A stretch of 64,000 nucleotides of DNA. Source: Globodera rostochiensis (lineage: Eukaryota; Nematoda; Chromadorea; Rhabditida; Heteroderidae). The stretch lies in NCBI GenBank assembly GCA_018350325.1, contig JAEVLN010000003.1, positions 3,440,441 through 3,504,440 on the forward strand. Direction: 5' to 3'. This document shows positions 36,857 through 48,600 of this stretch, in pieces. Both the position numbers and the translations under genes were made by a program. The number at the start of each line of letters is the position of its first letter. Positions within the stretch are counted from its first letter, which is position 1. The notes beneath the pieces are model-generated. The model saw only the letters and a program-made list of their open reading frames with translations, did no database searches and had not been told where the DNA came from.

Positions 36857-37541
36857 TCACCTAACAACAACAATGTCTAATTGTAAGAGTCTAATTAACA
36901 ACAAAATTGGCAATAAGATCGCTGCCCCGGTTCTGCTGACTGTGCCGATGGCATTCGACGTCCTTCCGACTCCGTTGCCCTCATTTAGCCTTGGCCACTC
37001 CTCGTCCTTGGCCAATCTATGCAATGCATCGGCGCCGTTCTTCATAATTTGTTTGTTGTGTTGGAGGGAACTCTGAACGGGGGAAGGGGGGGGGGGGGGG
37101 GAAATGAATGACAGAGGTCGTAGAACAAACAAAATGGAAGTGACAGCAAACTGAACTGATCGAAACAAATTACAGATTAGGGGAAACAACATCCGCTTCA
37201 ACGGGGCCCCGGCTTCGTCTTCCACAATTCCCCTCGGGGGTTTCCCAACTTTTCGTCAACAAGGGCTAAATTTCTACACCCGGCTTTTCCCCGCTTATTC
37301 TCCTCAACAAATGCCATCCCTTTCCATGTCCTGCCGTCTCCCCCCCCCCCCCCTCCCCCCCCCCCCTTTCCCACATTCATCATCCGCTCAATTCGCTCCA
37401 TTTTCGCCTGCGTGGTCTGATCAGCCAATTTTGCCTGTCTGAACGCATCGGTTGCCAACGCGGTCTGATTTCCCTCAGCCAACAAAACCCAATCCGCCCG
37501 GGGCAACAACTCGCGCTGATCAGCCAAATCGGGGAAAGCAA
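36857..37541 (-). CDS. Unrecognised gene, last two exons; C-terminal hydrophobic tail
   Basis: Two exons join in phase: 37541-37375 and 37072-36857 (TGA). The first encodes an Ala/Gln-rich, likely helical stretch (ADWVLLAEGNQT, AKLADQTTQAKMERIERMMN); the second reads NKQIMKNGADALHRLAKDEE and ends in a hydrophobic block (AAILLPILLLIRLL) before a short tail. The introns use AAT|GTGGGA and a TTCAG acceptor. The end could be a membrane anchor or GPI signal. A possible signal-peptide exon (ATG at about 38063, MGSSAFLFHLFSIL) lies upstream, but its phase does not fit directly and at least one exon is missing. The gene is convergent with the GPCR, 254 bp away. Family not recognised. Confidence 0.5.
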
Positions 37542-38583
37542 CTTTAAAGGTGAAAAGGGAATTAATTATTCTGCCATTTCATCAAATAACCTGCTGAACG
37601 ATGAAAGATTGACAACACAAAAAGTAAAAGGACAGAGAGAATTTCGCGGAAGTTAAGACGAATTTGGGAGCATCGAAGATGAAAAGTGCACATTTGGCCC
37701 ATTGGACATAAATTCTGTCGAATGAATGGATTTTGGGCAAATCAATATTATTTATTGAAAAAGCGCTGAATTTTTAATTGTTTTCTGTTTGATCAGATTG
37801 AATTAACGAATTGGACGGAACAAACACTGAAATTATATTGGCAAAGCCTAACAAAAAAAGAATTTTGACTCCCCCCCCCCCCCAATAAGGAAAGAATTTG
37901 TGCTGTTTTGTCCCCTCCCCTCCCCAATATTCCCACCCGCTTCCGTCCAAGACATTCATTCCAAAGACATATCCCTCTCAATTTTCCGGGGGACTGACTT
38001 TACGGAATGCACTCGGCCGGGAGAATGGAAAATAAATGAAATAAAAAGGCGGAGGAACCCATTTTGAGAAGCCGATTATGGCAGGAAATAACTACGGAAT
38101 GTCCCAACCCCCGGGGGGGGGGGGGGGAGGGATTGTTCAAAGCATGCATTCGGCGAGACGAGGGGGGGGGGCTTTCCACAAATTGCATTAAAACCCCTCG
38201 AGGAGTTCCCTTTTGCTAAAGAGGGAAATAATCCCTCTGGGAACAGCAGAAGAAAGAAGTGAAGCTAAAGCGGATGATGTAAAGTAAGTAAGCACAATTC
38301 ACAACAACAACCTTTGGGCGGGCGGGCATTCGAGTCGAAATGCACAATATTCAAATAAATTATCTGTCTACGTTTTATTTACCATTTTTTGTTCTTTTTT
38401 GGTGTAATAAAATGACTGACACTGCAAATGATTATGAAGTAATTTTAGACAATTTTGAGGTCAAATTGACAATTCGGCACTTTCTTTTCCTATTCAAATG
38501 CGTCGTTTTGCCGGCCTTGCGGTTCACAGTTTGAAGAACTGGCCCCATTTGTGGCCGATGTCGATGGTGTGGTGCCTAAATTC
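37542..38583. other. Spacer; possible first exon of the preceding minus-strand gene
   Basis: Contains C/G runs (37870-37883, 38110-38127) and, on the minus strand at about 38063-38004, an ATG with a short hydrophobic leader followed by the donor CC|GTAAAG. No other exon is supported. Confidence 0.35.
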
Positions 38584-41270
38584 TCAAATTTCAGGTAAAT
38601 CCCCGCCGGAATGTTGTCCGTCCCCAACTTCTTCACCTCGTCCGTCCTCTTTTAGCTCTGCCATTTGCCTCTTCACTCGTGCCAAATCCATCGGAAGCGC
38701 ATAAGCGGCGCCGATAAATGCCACACCGCTTAACAAAAGCAACGCATTGGGCAAATAAAAGGCGACGATCAGTGAACGGAAGCGATCGGCCGGCAGTTTG
38801 GAGTTGCCACGGACAAAGTCAGAAATGGCACCGACCAAATAGGGACCAGTGGCATCGCCGAATAAATGCGACAGCAAAATTTGCATGGCACAGGCAATGC
38901 TCCGCCTCTGCGGCACGGTTATACTCCTACAAATTGAAATAAATAAAGGCACAGCGATTCCCTAACTGTTTCACTCACATGAGCATGTCGACGTTTACGG
39001 CCCAATTCAAACAGAGACACAAAATCGTCAGAAAAACTACAAACTAAAAAAGGAATGCGTAATTTTGGTGCGAAGTTTCAGGGAAATTTAGAATTTTTGA
39101 GAAAACTGTCGACAAAAATGTTTACTTTGTGTTAATAATTGTAAAATGGCAATGAACCCTTTCTAGAAACAGACCATCCCAAAGGTGCAGTTTAAACTAA
39201 AAACTTCGATTTTTTGACTCCCCCCAACGCCTATAATTTGATAACTTAACATCATTTTAAAGAAAAAGTGCCATACCCACGACAGATTTTGGCTTTTGGT
39301 GATCAAAGTGAAAGCGATGAACATCAACGGAGCGGCGGCGAATGATCCGACCGCTGAAATAAGCGCGTCGGCCCTTTCGGTCGGTTTGTACACAAAGCAA
39401 AATTTGCCCGTTTTCCATTGCTAAATGTTTTTATTTCATAAAAATGAAACAAAAAAATTTTATTTAATCAAATTTATACATGCGCAAGTAAACTTCCAGC
39501 AGAAACTCCAAAAATGCCGGCCAGACAAGTGATTGCCCCTGCAAAAGTTTTACAAGTTTTTAGCCATTAAACAGTTTATTGAAAAAAATGTACCAAAAAT
39601 AATGGAAATTTGATTCTTCTCGCCAAGATCCAATTTTGAAGTGTCGTTGAGATGTTCTTCCATCGCTTTGGCATGTTCAATTGCGGTTGGACCCCACCTG
39701 AAATCGATGAATAAAATCCAATGCCAAAAATATAAAAAGAAAAGACAACGGAATTTATTTTAAATCAACAATTTTACCATGCCAAAGTGCCGGTGACGAA
39801 AACGACAGCTGTGTAACCCAATGTTGACCACAAGAAAGTGCGACTAAATGTGCAGTGATTATGACAATATAATTAATGGGTCATTAAATATAATTATATT
39901 TATGTAATATAATTCAGATATATACTTTGTGATTAAATAGCCCACGTCGGAGCCGTAACTTCTAACGTAATGCCTTAACCGGTGGTAATTTTCCTTCCTA
40001 ATCTGTTCACTCTGCTGTTCCGATGCCAAATTTGGGCTTATTGTTACACTAAAAAGTATATTATTTTATTTAATTATATTTTTTCATACGTTTCATAAGT
40101 CGTCGGAACTGACGCCGCCGCTGTCAAATCCTCCGCAACGTTTTGTGACGCATTTTGTTCGGCTTGACCCCGTACCTGTTACCGTTTAAAGAGAATCCAA
40201 AATTCCTTTTTATTACATTTTTCTAAAGATCTTCCAAAGGAAATATTTTCTCAAAAATCTTAGGCGGGGGCCTAGCTACGTGTCCCTTATTTAAAATATG
40301 TGCTAAGAGACCGGCTCTTGGACAAAAAGCATCAAATTGACAATGCAAAAGAGGCCGAGCACCGGGGTGACACGAATGCCCCACTGCCAGCAGTCCAAAC
40401 AGTCCGAAGAGGCCCCCCATCTTCTGGCCATCAAAGTCGCGTAGGAGCCGACCACATAGCCAAGGCCACTGGAAAATGGTAATTCCTTCATAATGAAAAA
40501 ATATGTTTTTCTAATTGTTTTTAAAAGACTTTTTGGTTAAACTCGTTGAACACCGACCTTCCCACGGGTATGGCAAAATAAAAGAACATCAAAACTCGGC
40601 TTCTCAATTTCCCAACAAATAAATCAGCAATTAACGTAGGCGCAATCACCGCATACGACGCCTCTCCAATTCCGACGATGCACCGGAAAAGCAAAAATGC
40701 CCAAAAATGCTTAAAAAATGAAGAAAGTGTCACTTTCATCGAAATTCATTCCATTTTACTATAATTAGCTAAACAAAATAATTAATTCTACAAATTCTTT
40801 TTTATTAAATCTTTTTTACATTTTCTGTAATAAATGAAGAAGCGAAAACAGCGCCAACCCAAATTGAGAGACCAATGAGCATAATGCGTTTTCGGTTGAA
40901 CCTTAAAATTAGGCTATTTTACTTTAAGTTCGATTGTTTAAAAACTCAATTGTTTATTAATTTTTTGTTTTTTCAAATCAAAAAAAAATTGAGTTTCTAA
41001 AACTCGCTATTAGAAAAGTTACCGGTCCCCAAGAAAGCCACAAATTGGAGCAACTGTCATGAACGAAATGATAAAAACTGTCTGAAGAAAACCAGCCATT
41101 GTGTCATCAATCCGATAAAAATTCTGCACATCGTTCAAAATTCCTTAAAGAATGAAATAGAAACAAAAATAAAAATAAAAAAAGTTACCCGCAATGGTGA
41201 AACGGTCCATATAATTTAGTAAATTAATAGCGAAGAGAATAAGCGCACAAATTATTTTTGACTGCTCCAT
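38584..41270 (-). CDS. spin: Spinster-like major-facilitator transporter
   Basis: Thirteen exons in transcription order: 41270-41189, 41143-41023, 40901-40820, 40709-40558, 40468-40312, 40175-40090, 40048-39926, 39843-39778, 39697-39594, 39538-39480, 39420-39277, 39043-38979, 38926-38584; 527 residues, all phases consistent. Motifs of the Spns/spinster branch of the MFS are plain: INLLNYMDRFTIAGIL (TM1), the inter-TM2/3 motif GFLGDRFNRKR, RCIVGIGEASYAVIAPTLIA, FYFAIPVG...GLGYVVGS, WGIRVTPVLG, STLGYTAVVFVTGTLAWWGP, CLAGIFGVSAGSLL, LNWAVNVDML, VPQRRSIACAMQILLSHLFG and GPYLVGAISD. Family members move sphingosine-1-phosphate, lysophospholipids or lysosomal solutes; C. elegans has several spin genes. 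Neighbouring introns are very AT-rich. Substrate not inferable. Confidence 0.93.
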
Positions 41271-41901
41271 GCGCAAGAAGAAAATTTATTCTAAAAAAGG
41301 AAATTTAAAAAACTTATATTTACTCTCATGCCTGGAGATTAAGCATTTTTCGTAAAGTTTCGACTAATTTTCACAACAAATTGGGGGCGTAATGTCATGC
41401 AAAAAAGAGACAACATAAAACGAATTGGTCGCACTTCGAAAACAAAAATTTTGATTAAAAAAACATTGGTCTTTCGAATTTTTTGCACAGAGCTCAAAAA
41501 CAAACGCCACCCAGCTTTAAATTCTCAATTTTTATTTTCTATTGACAAATTCATATTCAATGAATCAAATATGTAACATATTTTCAGACAATTTTTAGAA
41601 TACAAATATTTTCCAAAAATGTTGACCACCCCCTATGGTTTTTAGCCAACTTTGAGGGGCCATAACTTTCTTCATAGTGCTTTCCGACAAGAAATTTTTG
41701 CTGATTCGTACTCAGCTCGACGAGAGGAATCGATTGGTCGTATTTTTATTCGGATCCGAGCCAGTCCCATAAATATAAATTAGTTAGTTATTCCCAACAT
41801 TTTTTAAAATAAGCATAAAATAAAAAAGGTGCCAGCCGATAGTATACCAACAAATTATTTTTGTCTCTATTAATGATGGTATTCAGAAGAGTTAAAACGT
41901 T
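41271..41901. promoter_or_regulatory. Shared upstream region of two divergent genes
   Basis: About 630 bp of AT-rich DNA separates the start codons of the spinster gene (minus) and the small gene at 41902 (plus). It must hold both promoters or trans-splice outrons. No specific site is called. Confidence 0.35.
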
Positions 41902-42288
41902 ATGAAAAAGCAAAGTTATTCCGACAATTACACCAAACTCGTTTATAAGCGAATGCCCCGTCCGTCTTTTGCCACCAAAGACATCGCAGTCGTTCGCTAC
42001 AACGGCCGTTGCTATGAAAGTAAAAAAGGCGACAAAAGATTAGCCCGAGTTGAAGAGAATATTCGCGCAGAGGTAAGTGAAATGATTAAATCATTCATTG
42101 GCTTTGTCTTTGATTTCTTACGATAGTTTGATGACATCAGCAGACCCGAAGACCCTCGGAAGCGCCACATTTCCATTAAACAACTTCCAATTTTCCGTTC
42201 ATACCATTACCTAAAGATGGAAGCGGACTTCGAGGCGCATAAATCGCCAACGGATGCTGTGAACAGATACTTTCTCAGCAATAATTAA
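41902..42288 (+). CDS. Unrecognised 110-residue protein, two exons
   Basis: Exons 41902-42072 and 42127-42288 (TAA) join in phase through a 54 nt intron (GAG|GTAAGT ... ACGATAG). The product is basic and hydrophilic, with no signal peptide or membrane segment, and reads like a structured small protein: YSDNYTKLVYKRMPRPSFAT, KGDKRLARVEENIRAEFDDI, KQLPIFRSYHYLKMEADFEA. Clean splice signals and normal amino-acid composition support a real gene. I do not recognise a family; a nematode-conserved protein is plausible. Confidence 0.75.
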
Positions 42289-42551
42289 TGCTGTTGTTGG
42301 TTGTATTCAAAGCTTTTTTTTGTTTAACCATAAATCAGAGCCCTCGGCCTTTTTCCCGCAAATCGCATCTTTTTTTCGGGGATTTTTGGGATCGCTTACC
42401 AATTGGCGATATTGGATTAGGCTCAGAGTTAGGAAAAGCTTAGTTTGTTTATTTGGAATATACATAAAGTTATTTGCATGTAATGATCAATTTTGTTTCG
42501 TTGTGCTAAATGTTCAGCAAATGCGTCCCTCTCACAAAGACCGACTTCAAA
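42289..42551. other. Short convergent spacer
   Basis: AT-rich 3' DNA between two convergent genes; no exon supported. Confidence 0.4.
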
Positions 42552-43435
42552 TTAATTCTGAGTGTTTTTTGATTCGGCGTTGAGGTCATTGCCTGGCTTA
42601 TACAAAAGTTTGCCGTTGTATTTCAGAAAGTCTCTTTTTATGGCCGTCGAAATAAATAAAAAAATACACTAAATTCAAAAATATTTCAACCCGCCCCAAA
42701 AAGCACGCCAACAGACAACAACTCACATTAGGTAGTCGTTGACCGAATATTTGGAAAGACTAAAATTGTAAAATTTAAAACAAATTAGAAAATGTCGGAC
42801 AAAGTTGAAATGAGCAAAATTTTCATCCTCGCCAGGTCTTCACCAAAAGTTGCCGATCGAACATTTCGTTGAGGAGCGTTTGATGCTGCCCTCCCTATCT
42901 TCAGCAGAATTTGATCGCCTTTGAAGTGCTTGAAGCGTTCGGCCTGAAATTCCTATCCGCTAAATCTCCTCCATCCCAATCACTCAACCCTTTTATTCAA
43001 GACCGCCAAACCAACCTTTTATTGTAATTTTGCCGCTTTTTATTACGGTGTTCTTTCCATTTTTGTTTCGGTTTTTGTCCCTTTTTTCCCCGTCACCTTT
43101 TTCGTAAAAAAAATTCGTCCGGCATTTTCTGTTTTCGGAATTTTTTGTGCTTTCATTTCCATTATGGCATTTTGAATGTTTCGTTTTCTTTGAATTCGCT
43201 GTTGTTTTTATATTTTCTTTTTCTTCGGTCGTTAGAAATTTTTGCTTATTTTTCTTCCAACGATTTTTTCATTTCTCAATTTTTTGCCCATTGTCTTCAG
43301 TTGATGATTGGCCCTTTTTGCCTGATTTCGACAAAAATCTTTCAATTTATGAAAGTGCAGCGTTAGAATAAATTCATTGGGTGACTGCGCTAATTTGCGC
43401 GTTGAGGGCACATTCGAACTCTGATCACTTAACAT
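42552..43435 (-). CDS. Unrecognised 143-residue basic protein, four exons
   Basis: Exons 43435-43262, 42943-42801, 42759-42727 and 42633-42552 (TAA) keep phase across three introns. The start is an ATG 10 bp after an acceptor-like TTGCAAG, so an upstream exon could exist. The N-terminal exon is Lys/Arg-rich (RNQAKRANHQLKTMGKKLRN). Later exons read AERFKHFKGDQILLKIGRAA, RSATFGEDLARMKILL, SKYSVNDYLI and FLKYNGKLLYKPGNDLN. No signal peptide, membrane segment or known motif is visible. The last three exons are better supported than the first, whose donor (ATC|GTTGGA) is weak. Confidence 0.55.
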
Positions 43436-43844
43436 TTTTGTTAGCCTTGCAAAATATAAAAATAATAAAATAAATTTGTTAGAAATTTTGCATAAGCATT
43501 TGCATATCGTTGCAACTCTTTTCAAATTGTTTGGTCTTTGAAGTCCGACCACAAACTGATCATTTCCGAGCAAGTCGGCGACGACGCACAATTCTGATCA
43601 AAGTTTCTTTTGGAAAAAATGCCGACGTCGTTTTTTAGCAACTCCCAATTTCCCGTTGAACTTTTTGCACAAATTCAAACATAAAAAAGCGATTTCATTT
43701 TTATAATTGTAAAACGATTGTCTTCTTTAAGAAGCAAAAAATGTGCCAAAAACGGTCTGCCAGAAAAGAGATCGAAGAATGGATCAAAACACGCCAAAAG
43801 TGTGTCTTTCATTTCATTTTCTTCCATCGGCCGCCGTTCGTCGT

Positions 43845-44272
43845 CTACTCGGCCTCGTGCTGGCGCTCCCTCTGCTCGGACAGCTCTGAATTGGGGAGGA
43901 ATTACAAAATGTAAATGCATCGGACGGATTCGTTCAGTTGCTGCCTCACCCTGCGCGAAGCGTTCTTTGTCCTCGGCCGACTTCTGTCCCCACTTGGCCT
44001 TCTCCGACTCCGGCATGCGACGCCATTCAGCGCCTAAACTTTGGGAGTTATTCGGCCGTCAGTCAAAAAATAATGCGCGACCCGCGGCCTTGGCCACGTC
44101 CGCCTGAGTCATCCCCGGCTCGTAGAACTTCTCCCGGTTCTCATTCATCCTGAAATGCCCGGCCAATTTTATCCAATTCGCAAAAGGACAAAGTCACCCA
44201 CCAGAGGAAGAACGAAGTCTGTGCCGGCTTCGGCTCGTCCAATTCGTTGTACTCCGACGTCGAGTGCGACAT
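43845..44272 (-). CDS. Small single HMG-box protein
   Basis: Exons 44272-44202, 44149-44082, 44033-43950 and 43885-43845 (TAG) give an 87-residue protein in phase. Nearly the whole protein is one HMG box: PAQTSFFLWMNENREKFYEP, MTQADVAKAAG, AEWRRMPESEKAKW and KSAEDKERFAQ, followed by a short Glu/Arg-rich tail. The K/R-P..SFFLWMNENR start and AKAAGAEWRRM turn resemble SSRP1/HMGB-type boxes, which bend DNA non-specifically. The protein is far shorter than SSRP1 and is best seen as a stand-alone chromatin architectural protein like insect HMG-D. Introns of 48-64 nt are typical for this window. Confidence 0.88.
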
Positions 44273-45626
44273 TTTGGGACAGTTTTTGGTTGGAAGTTAA
44301 GAAAATGTTCAATTAGTAGCTGCAATTAGAATTTATTAAAGCAACGAATGCGGGGAAAGGACACGATTTAAGCAAAATATATGTGCGAGTTGTGTTGTTG
44401 AGCTTTTCCACTACTTTTATACGCATTTATGCGATTTTTGATTTTTAAAGGAAATTCAATGACATAAACAAACAAAATAAAGAGAAAAACATCAACAAAA
44501 GTCATCCGTCCATTATGAAAGATGTTTGCGATGGATTGGGATACATAACTACGCACAGTTTGTGAGAAGGCCGAAGCGGGCCGCCCCAAACAAAGGATGG
44601 ACGGATCACCATAAATCAAATCAAGCGCCGGGTCATCAGCTAATGATGATGATCATTGATCCCCCCCCCCAACCACGGCAAGAACATTTTCACAGCTAAT
44701 GATGAATGATCATTGATCATCCCCCCCCCCCAACCACGTTCGAACATTTCACCCTTAAAGGAGCAAAACCGGTGGTATACTGTGCCCCACCCCCTTGTTA
44801 CTCGAATCCTCACCATTACCATCATCGCGAGCATTAACATAATTTTTTGGATTTTTAAATCCATTAGCAAATTCGGACCTAGATTTTGCGGCGCGGATCA
44901 GTTCAGTGCCGCACAGTTAGTTTACCATCCGATTTTCGTGCCCATTATTGAAACCATCGGAATACTCATTCAAAATGATTGGGATCGAGATCGGATCATT
45001 GGAACTGATACACTGCACATCACTCACTGTTGGTGCTGCGTTTGCAGTGACCATCGACCACCCGGGTTGTGCTGCTGATGTCCGGTGGACAGCGACGACG
45101 ATGTGGCCTGGGCCCAACGAAGAGTTTGGGCGATCGTTTTGTTGTTCCAGCCAGGGTTGCAGCGGATCATCCGAAATCCGGAATCAGGTGGATATCCGTT
45201 TCTCTGGTGTTTTTTCCAATCCGATCGAGGGAATTCACCTTATTTGTCAGCAAGTTGGCTTGACCGGTTTCTCTCATCGAGCTGATTTTTGAGCATATCT
45301 GCAAAAAATGAAAGCCCGCTGGCGGCCCGCAAACAGCGAGTACGCGGAGACGGAAGCCATTTCGCCGAGTATAATCGAACGATTCAAACCGCCGACCGGT
45401 TTTGTTTTTTTTACCCCAAAATCTTTGTTTTTACGTAAATCTACTTTTTCTGACACCCAGTAGCACCGTCTAGCTTATATGAAAACAAAATTGTTAAGAA
45501 GCAGGCGTAAGAGACCAAATTAATTAAATTACCATGCGAATACACAGTCAACAAGCAATGAGCGAAAAAGAGATCGAATAAATAAACAAATCAGACATAC
45601 ATCAATAGGCAAATGTTAATTAAAGA
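44273..45626. other. Intergenic DNA with one weak open frame
   Basis: AT-rich spacer between two minus-strand genes. A plus-strand frame at 44975-45292 starts with ATG and reads 105 residues of ordinary composition, with Cys residues around CCSSQGCSG, and has an internal donor-like CAG|GTGGAT. There is no recognised domain, so it is only noted. Confidence 0.35.
44638..44760. repeat. Tandem duplication of a ~58 bp segment
   Basis: Two adjacent copies share TAATGATGA...GATCATTGATC, a C-run, CAACCACG and GAACATTTTCAC-type sequence, differing by small indels and substitutions. Confidence 0.8.
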
Positions 45627-48600
45627 TTATTCATAATCCCCATCTTCATCAATTGAAACCGTTGAAGACGATTTTTCCGCATCACTGTCAGAGTTCCACG
45701 ACACATTCTCCTCGTCCTCGTCAGATTCAATTTTCATCTTCTTTACAATGGAGGCCTTTCTCACTACTTTACCGCCTTTCTTTGGTGGCGGCTGCGCAAC
45801 GATGTCGGCGGAATCCATTGACACATTCTCTTCGTCCTCATCGGATTCAATTTTCATCTTCTTCACTTTGCTTGCGCCATCTTTCTTCTTATTGGTCACC
45901 TTTGCGTCTTTCTTCGGAGGAGGCGCTTCCGAGGACTTACGCTTACCGGCAACCTTTTTCCCCTTTGAAGTCTCGGCTTTGGGCTCACGAACCACTTTCT
46001 GAAACAGAGTTTCAGATGTAAATTAGTAGAACCTGAAGATAGTCAAGCCCTCCGGCAAATCTTGCTTGTCATACCCAAAACTTTTTAAAATAACAGCAGA
46101 ACAAGGAAACAAAAATTCAAATTGAATTTTAAACATTGGTCGGACCACCACCTTTTTCGGTTTTTTTTCAGCGGCGTAGTTTGGATCAGGCCCATTCGGC
46201 TCACGACGGGTTGCACCTCGAAGGCGAGCGTCGAGAACTACGCCTCCTTTCTTCTTTACACCGCCCTTCTCTTTTCTAACATTCTCTGAACCAGCTTCCT
46301 TCTGCTCCTTCTCTTCCTGAAATCGACTACATGATAAGTACGTAGGCCAAGACCGGGATTTAAAAAAACGAAACTATCTAAAGGAGCATTACCAATCCTA
46401 ATTCCAACCTACACTACTGTATACCGGCACTGCTCATCCCCCCACCCGAGAGATTTTCGACGGCTTTCAAACATCATAACTCCTTTCTTTGATAACCAAA
46501 TCTTACAAATTTAGTAACATTCAAAAGCATAAATGTTGTAGTATTAATGATTAAGCGGACTAAATTCTTTTTTACTTTTGAGAATGTCAGAAAATAAAAT
46601 GTTTGCAATTTTACTTTTTCGTGACCAGTACTGTAATATTTTTGCAAGCTATTTGATCGACTAGCTTTTTCTTGCACAAGTATTTAAAACACTTAAAGCT
46701 TTCGAACTCGAATAATACTAAGATTTTAGAACTCGGTTGACTAATAACAGAGTAATGTTTTTTAAACCGGACGGGGGGAGGGGGAACGAAGCGCCCCCAC
46801 TTACAATTTTTTAAACAAAAAAAAAGAAAAATTCTAAATTTACCGAAAATCTAACCCCCTTTTTTTGGGGGAAATGCTTAAAAAAAATCTAAAAATGCAA
46901 CCCTAAAAATCGACTTTTTTTTTTGGCATGGCGGCCCCTTCCCCCGAAAATGTTTTCCGATTACGGGTCTGACCACACTACAACTGGGCAAAGATACCTG
47001 AGCATCCAAAGCTTTGAGAAACTCGTTCAAGTCTTCTTCGTACAAATCAGACCACTCCTTCTTCTTCAGCACTACGAGTTCCTTCTTTTTTGTCTCACTT
47101 TCAGCCAGCATTTTGTCCTTGTCTTCCATGGAAAGCTTCCAGATGGCCATTCCAACAAGGTAATCGTAATCAGAACAACGCTTCTCCAAGACCGCATCGA
47201 CTTCTTGGGCCACTTGCTCGTCTTGCTCCTGAAAAAGCGTGCAATTTCATGACAAATCGCATTCCCTTCCTACTTCATCATCATCATCCGATACATTGGC
47301 CTCCCCACACTGTTCCAACTCCTTTCGCTTCTGTTCATCTTTCCAACGCTTCACCGGGTCCGGTCTGAAGTTGTGCTTCTGCAATTGCTCTACGATGGCT
47401 GATTTGCGTTTGTTCTCGATGTGGATCTCATTTCGGATCTTCATCATAATAAAGCGAGCCTTTTCGCTGAGTTGGTCGCTTTGCGCTTGCAACATTCCCT
47501 CGAGGTAACGTTTGCGCTTTATGTACATTCCCTTCCGACATTCGAAGAACTCAAGACAAATCTGCTCAGGCGAGTCAAACTTTCGCAAACAACCGGCAGC
47601 ATCAAAAAGGACCTTAAGAAGTCGCGCGGCTAATTGTCTTGGTCATCACCAACTAACTCACCATGTTGCTCGTGTTAACTGAAGACTTCAAACCAAACAC
47701 GTCGTAAATCCCCTTCCTCTCTGCATTGACCAGTTCGTCCGGTTTTAACTTGCACACAAAATGCACCGTCTGATCCGTGTGATACTCCTTGTAGTCTTGC
47801 AATAACTGCGGCTTCTTGTCAGACCCGTCGAACATCGGCTCGACTACTCGTTCCTTGTACGCCTGAGTCCAAGTCTTGATGGGCAACTCGGTTATTTCAA
47901 CCAAATCGTTGTTTCCGTCATCAATGATGTTCAACAAACCGCGAGTCTCAAATCGCGTTTCTTCCAACCGCGTAATACGGCCCTTAAAACCTTTGTACCA
48001 CGGCACCTGTAACAGTGTGTTGATAATGCCCGCCTAACTCTTGTAAGTACCATCGGTTGAATCGGCTCAGCATGTATCAATCGACGCATATTGGCCACCA
48101 ATTCACGTGGGTTGTAATTCGGAACAGTTGTCGACCATCCCGTACCGATTCCATCGGCACCATTAACAAGAACAGTGGGGATAACCGGACAATACCATTC
48201 CGGCTCAATGCGCTGGTTCTCTTCGTAGAGGAAACGAAGAACGTATTCGTCGACTGGCGGGAAAAGCGCCTTCGTCACGGGGCTTAAAGTTTTTCTTTAT
48301 GAATTATTCAATGCAGTTTGCATACTTGAGCTGTGTGAAAATGTAACGTGGCGAAGCTGAGTCCTTGCCGCCTTGAAGTCGAGTACCAAACTGACCAATG
48401 GGCAGCAGCAAGTTTATGTTGTTGGAACCAACAAAATTCTGTGCCAAATTCACTATCGTGGACATTAGCGACTGCTCCCCGTGGTGATACGCCGACATTT
48501 CGCCGACAGCTCCGGCCAACTGAGCAACTTTGACTTCTTTTTTGTCGGCACGCTTGAAACATGTAAAAAGCACCTGAAAACGAAGAATATTCAACAAAAA

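Noticed and set aside
44917..45117. Minus-strand 66-residue frame opposite 44975-45292
   Set aside because: Overlaps the plus-strand frame, has no ordered motif and no splice partners; at most one of the two could be real and neither is supported.
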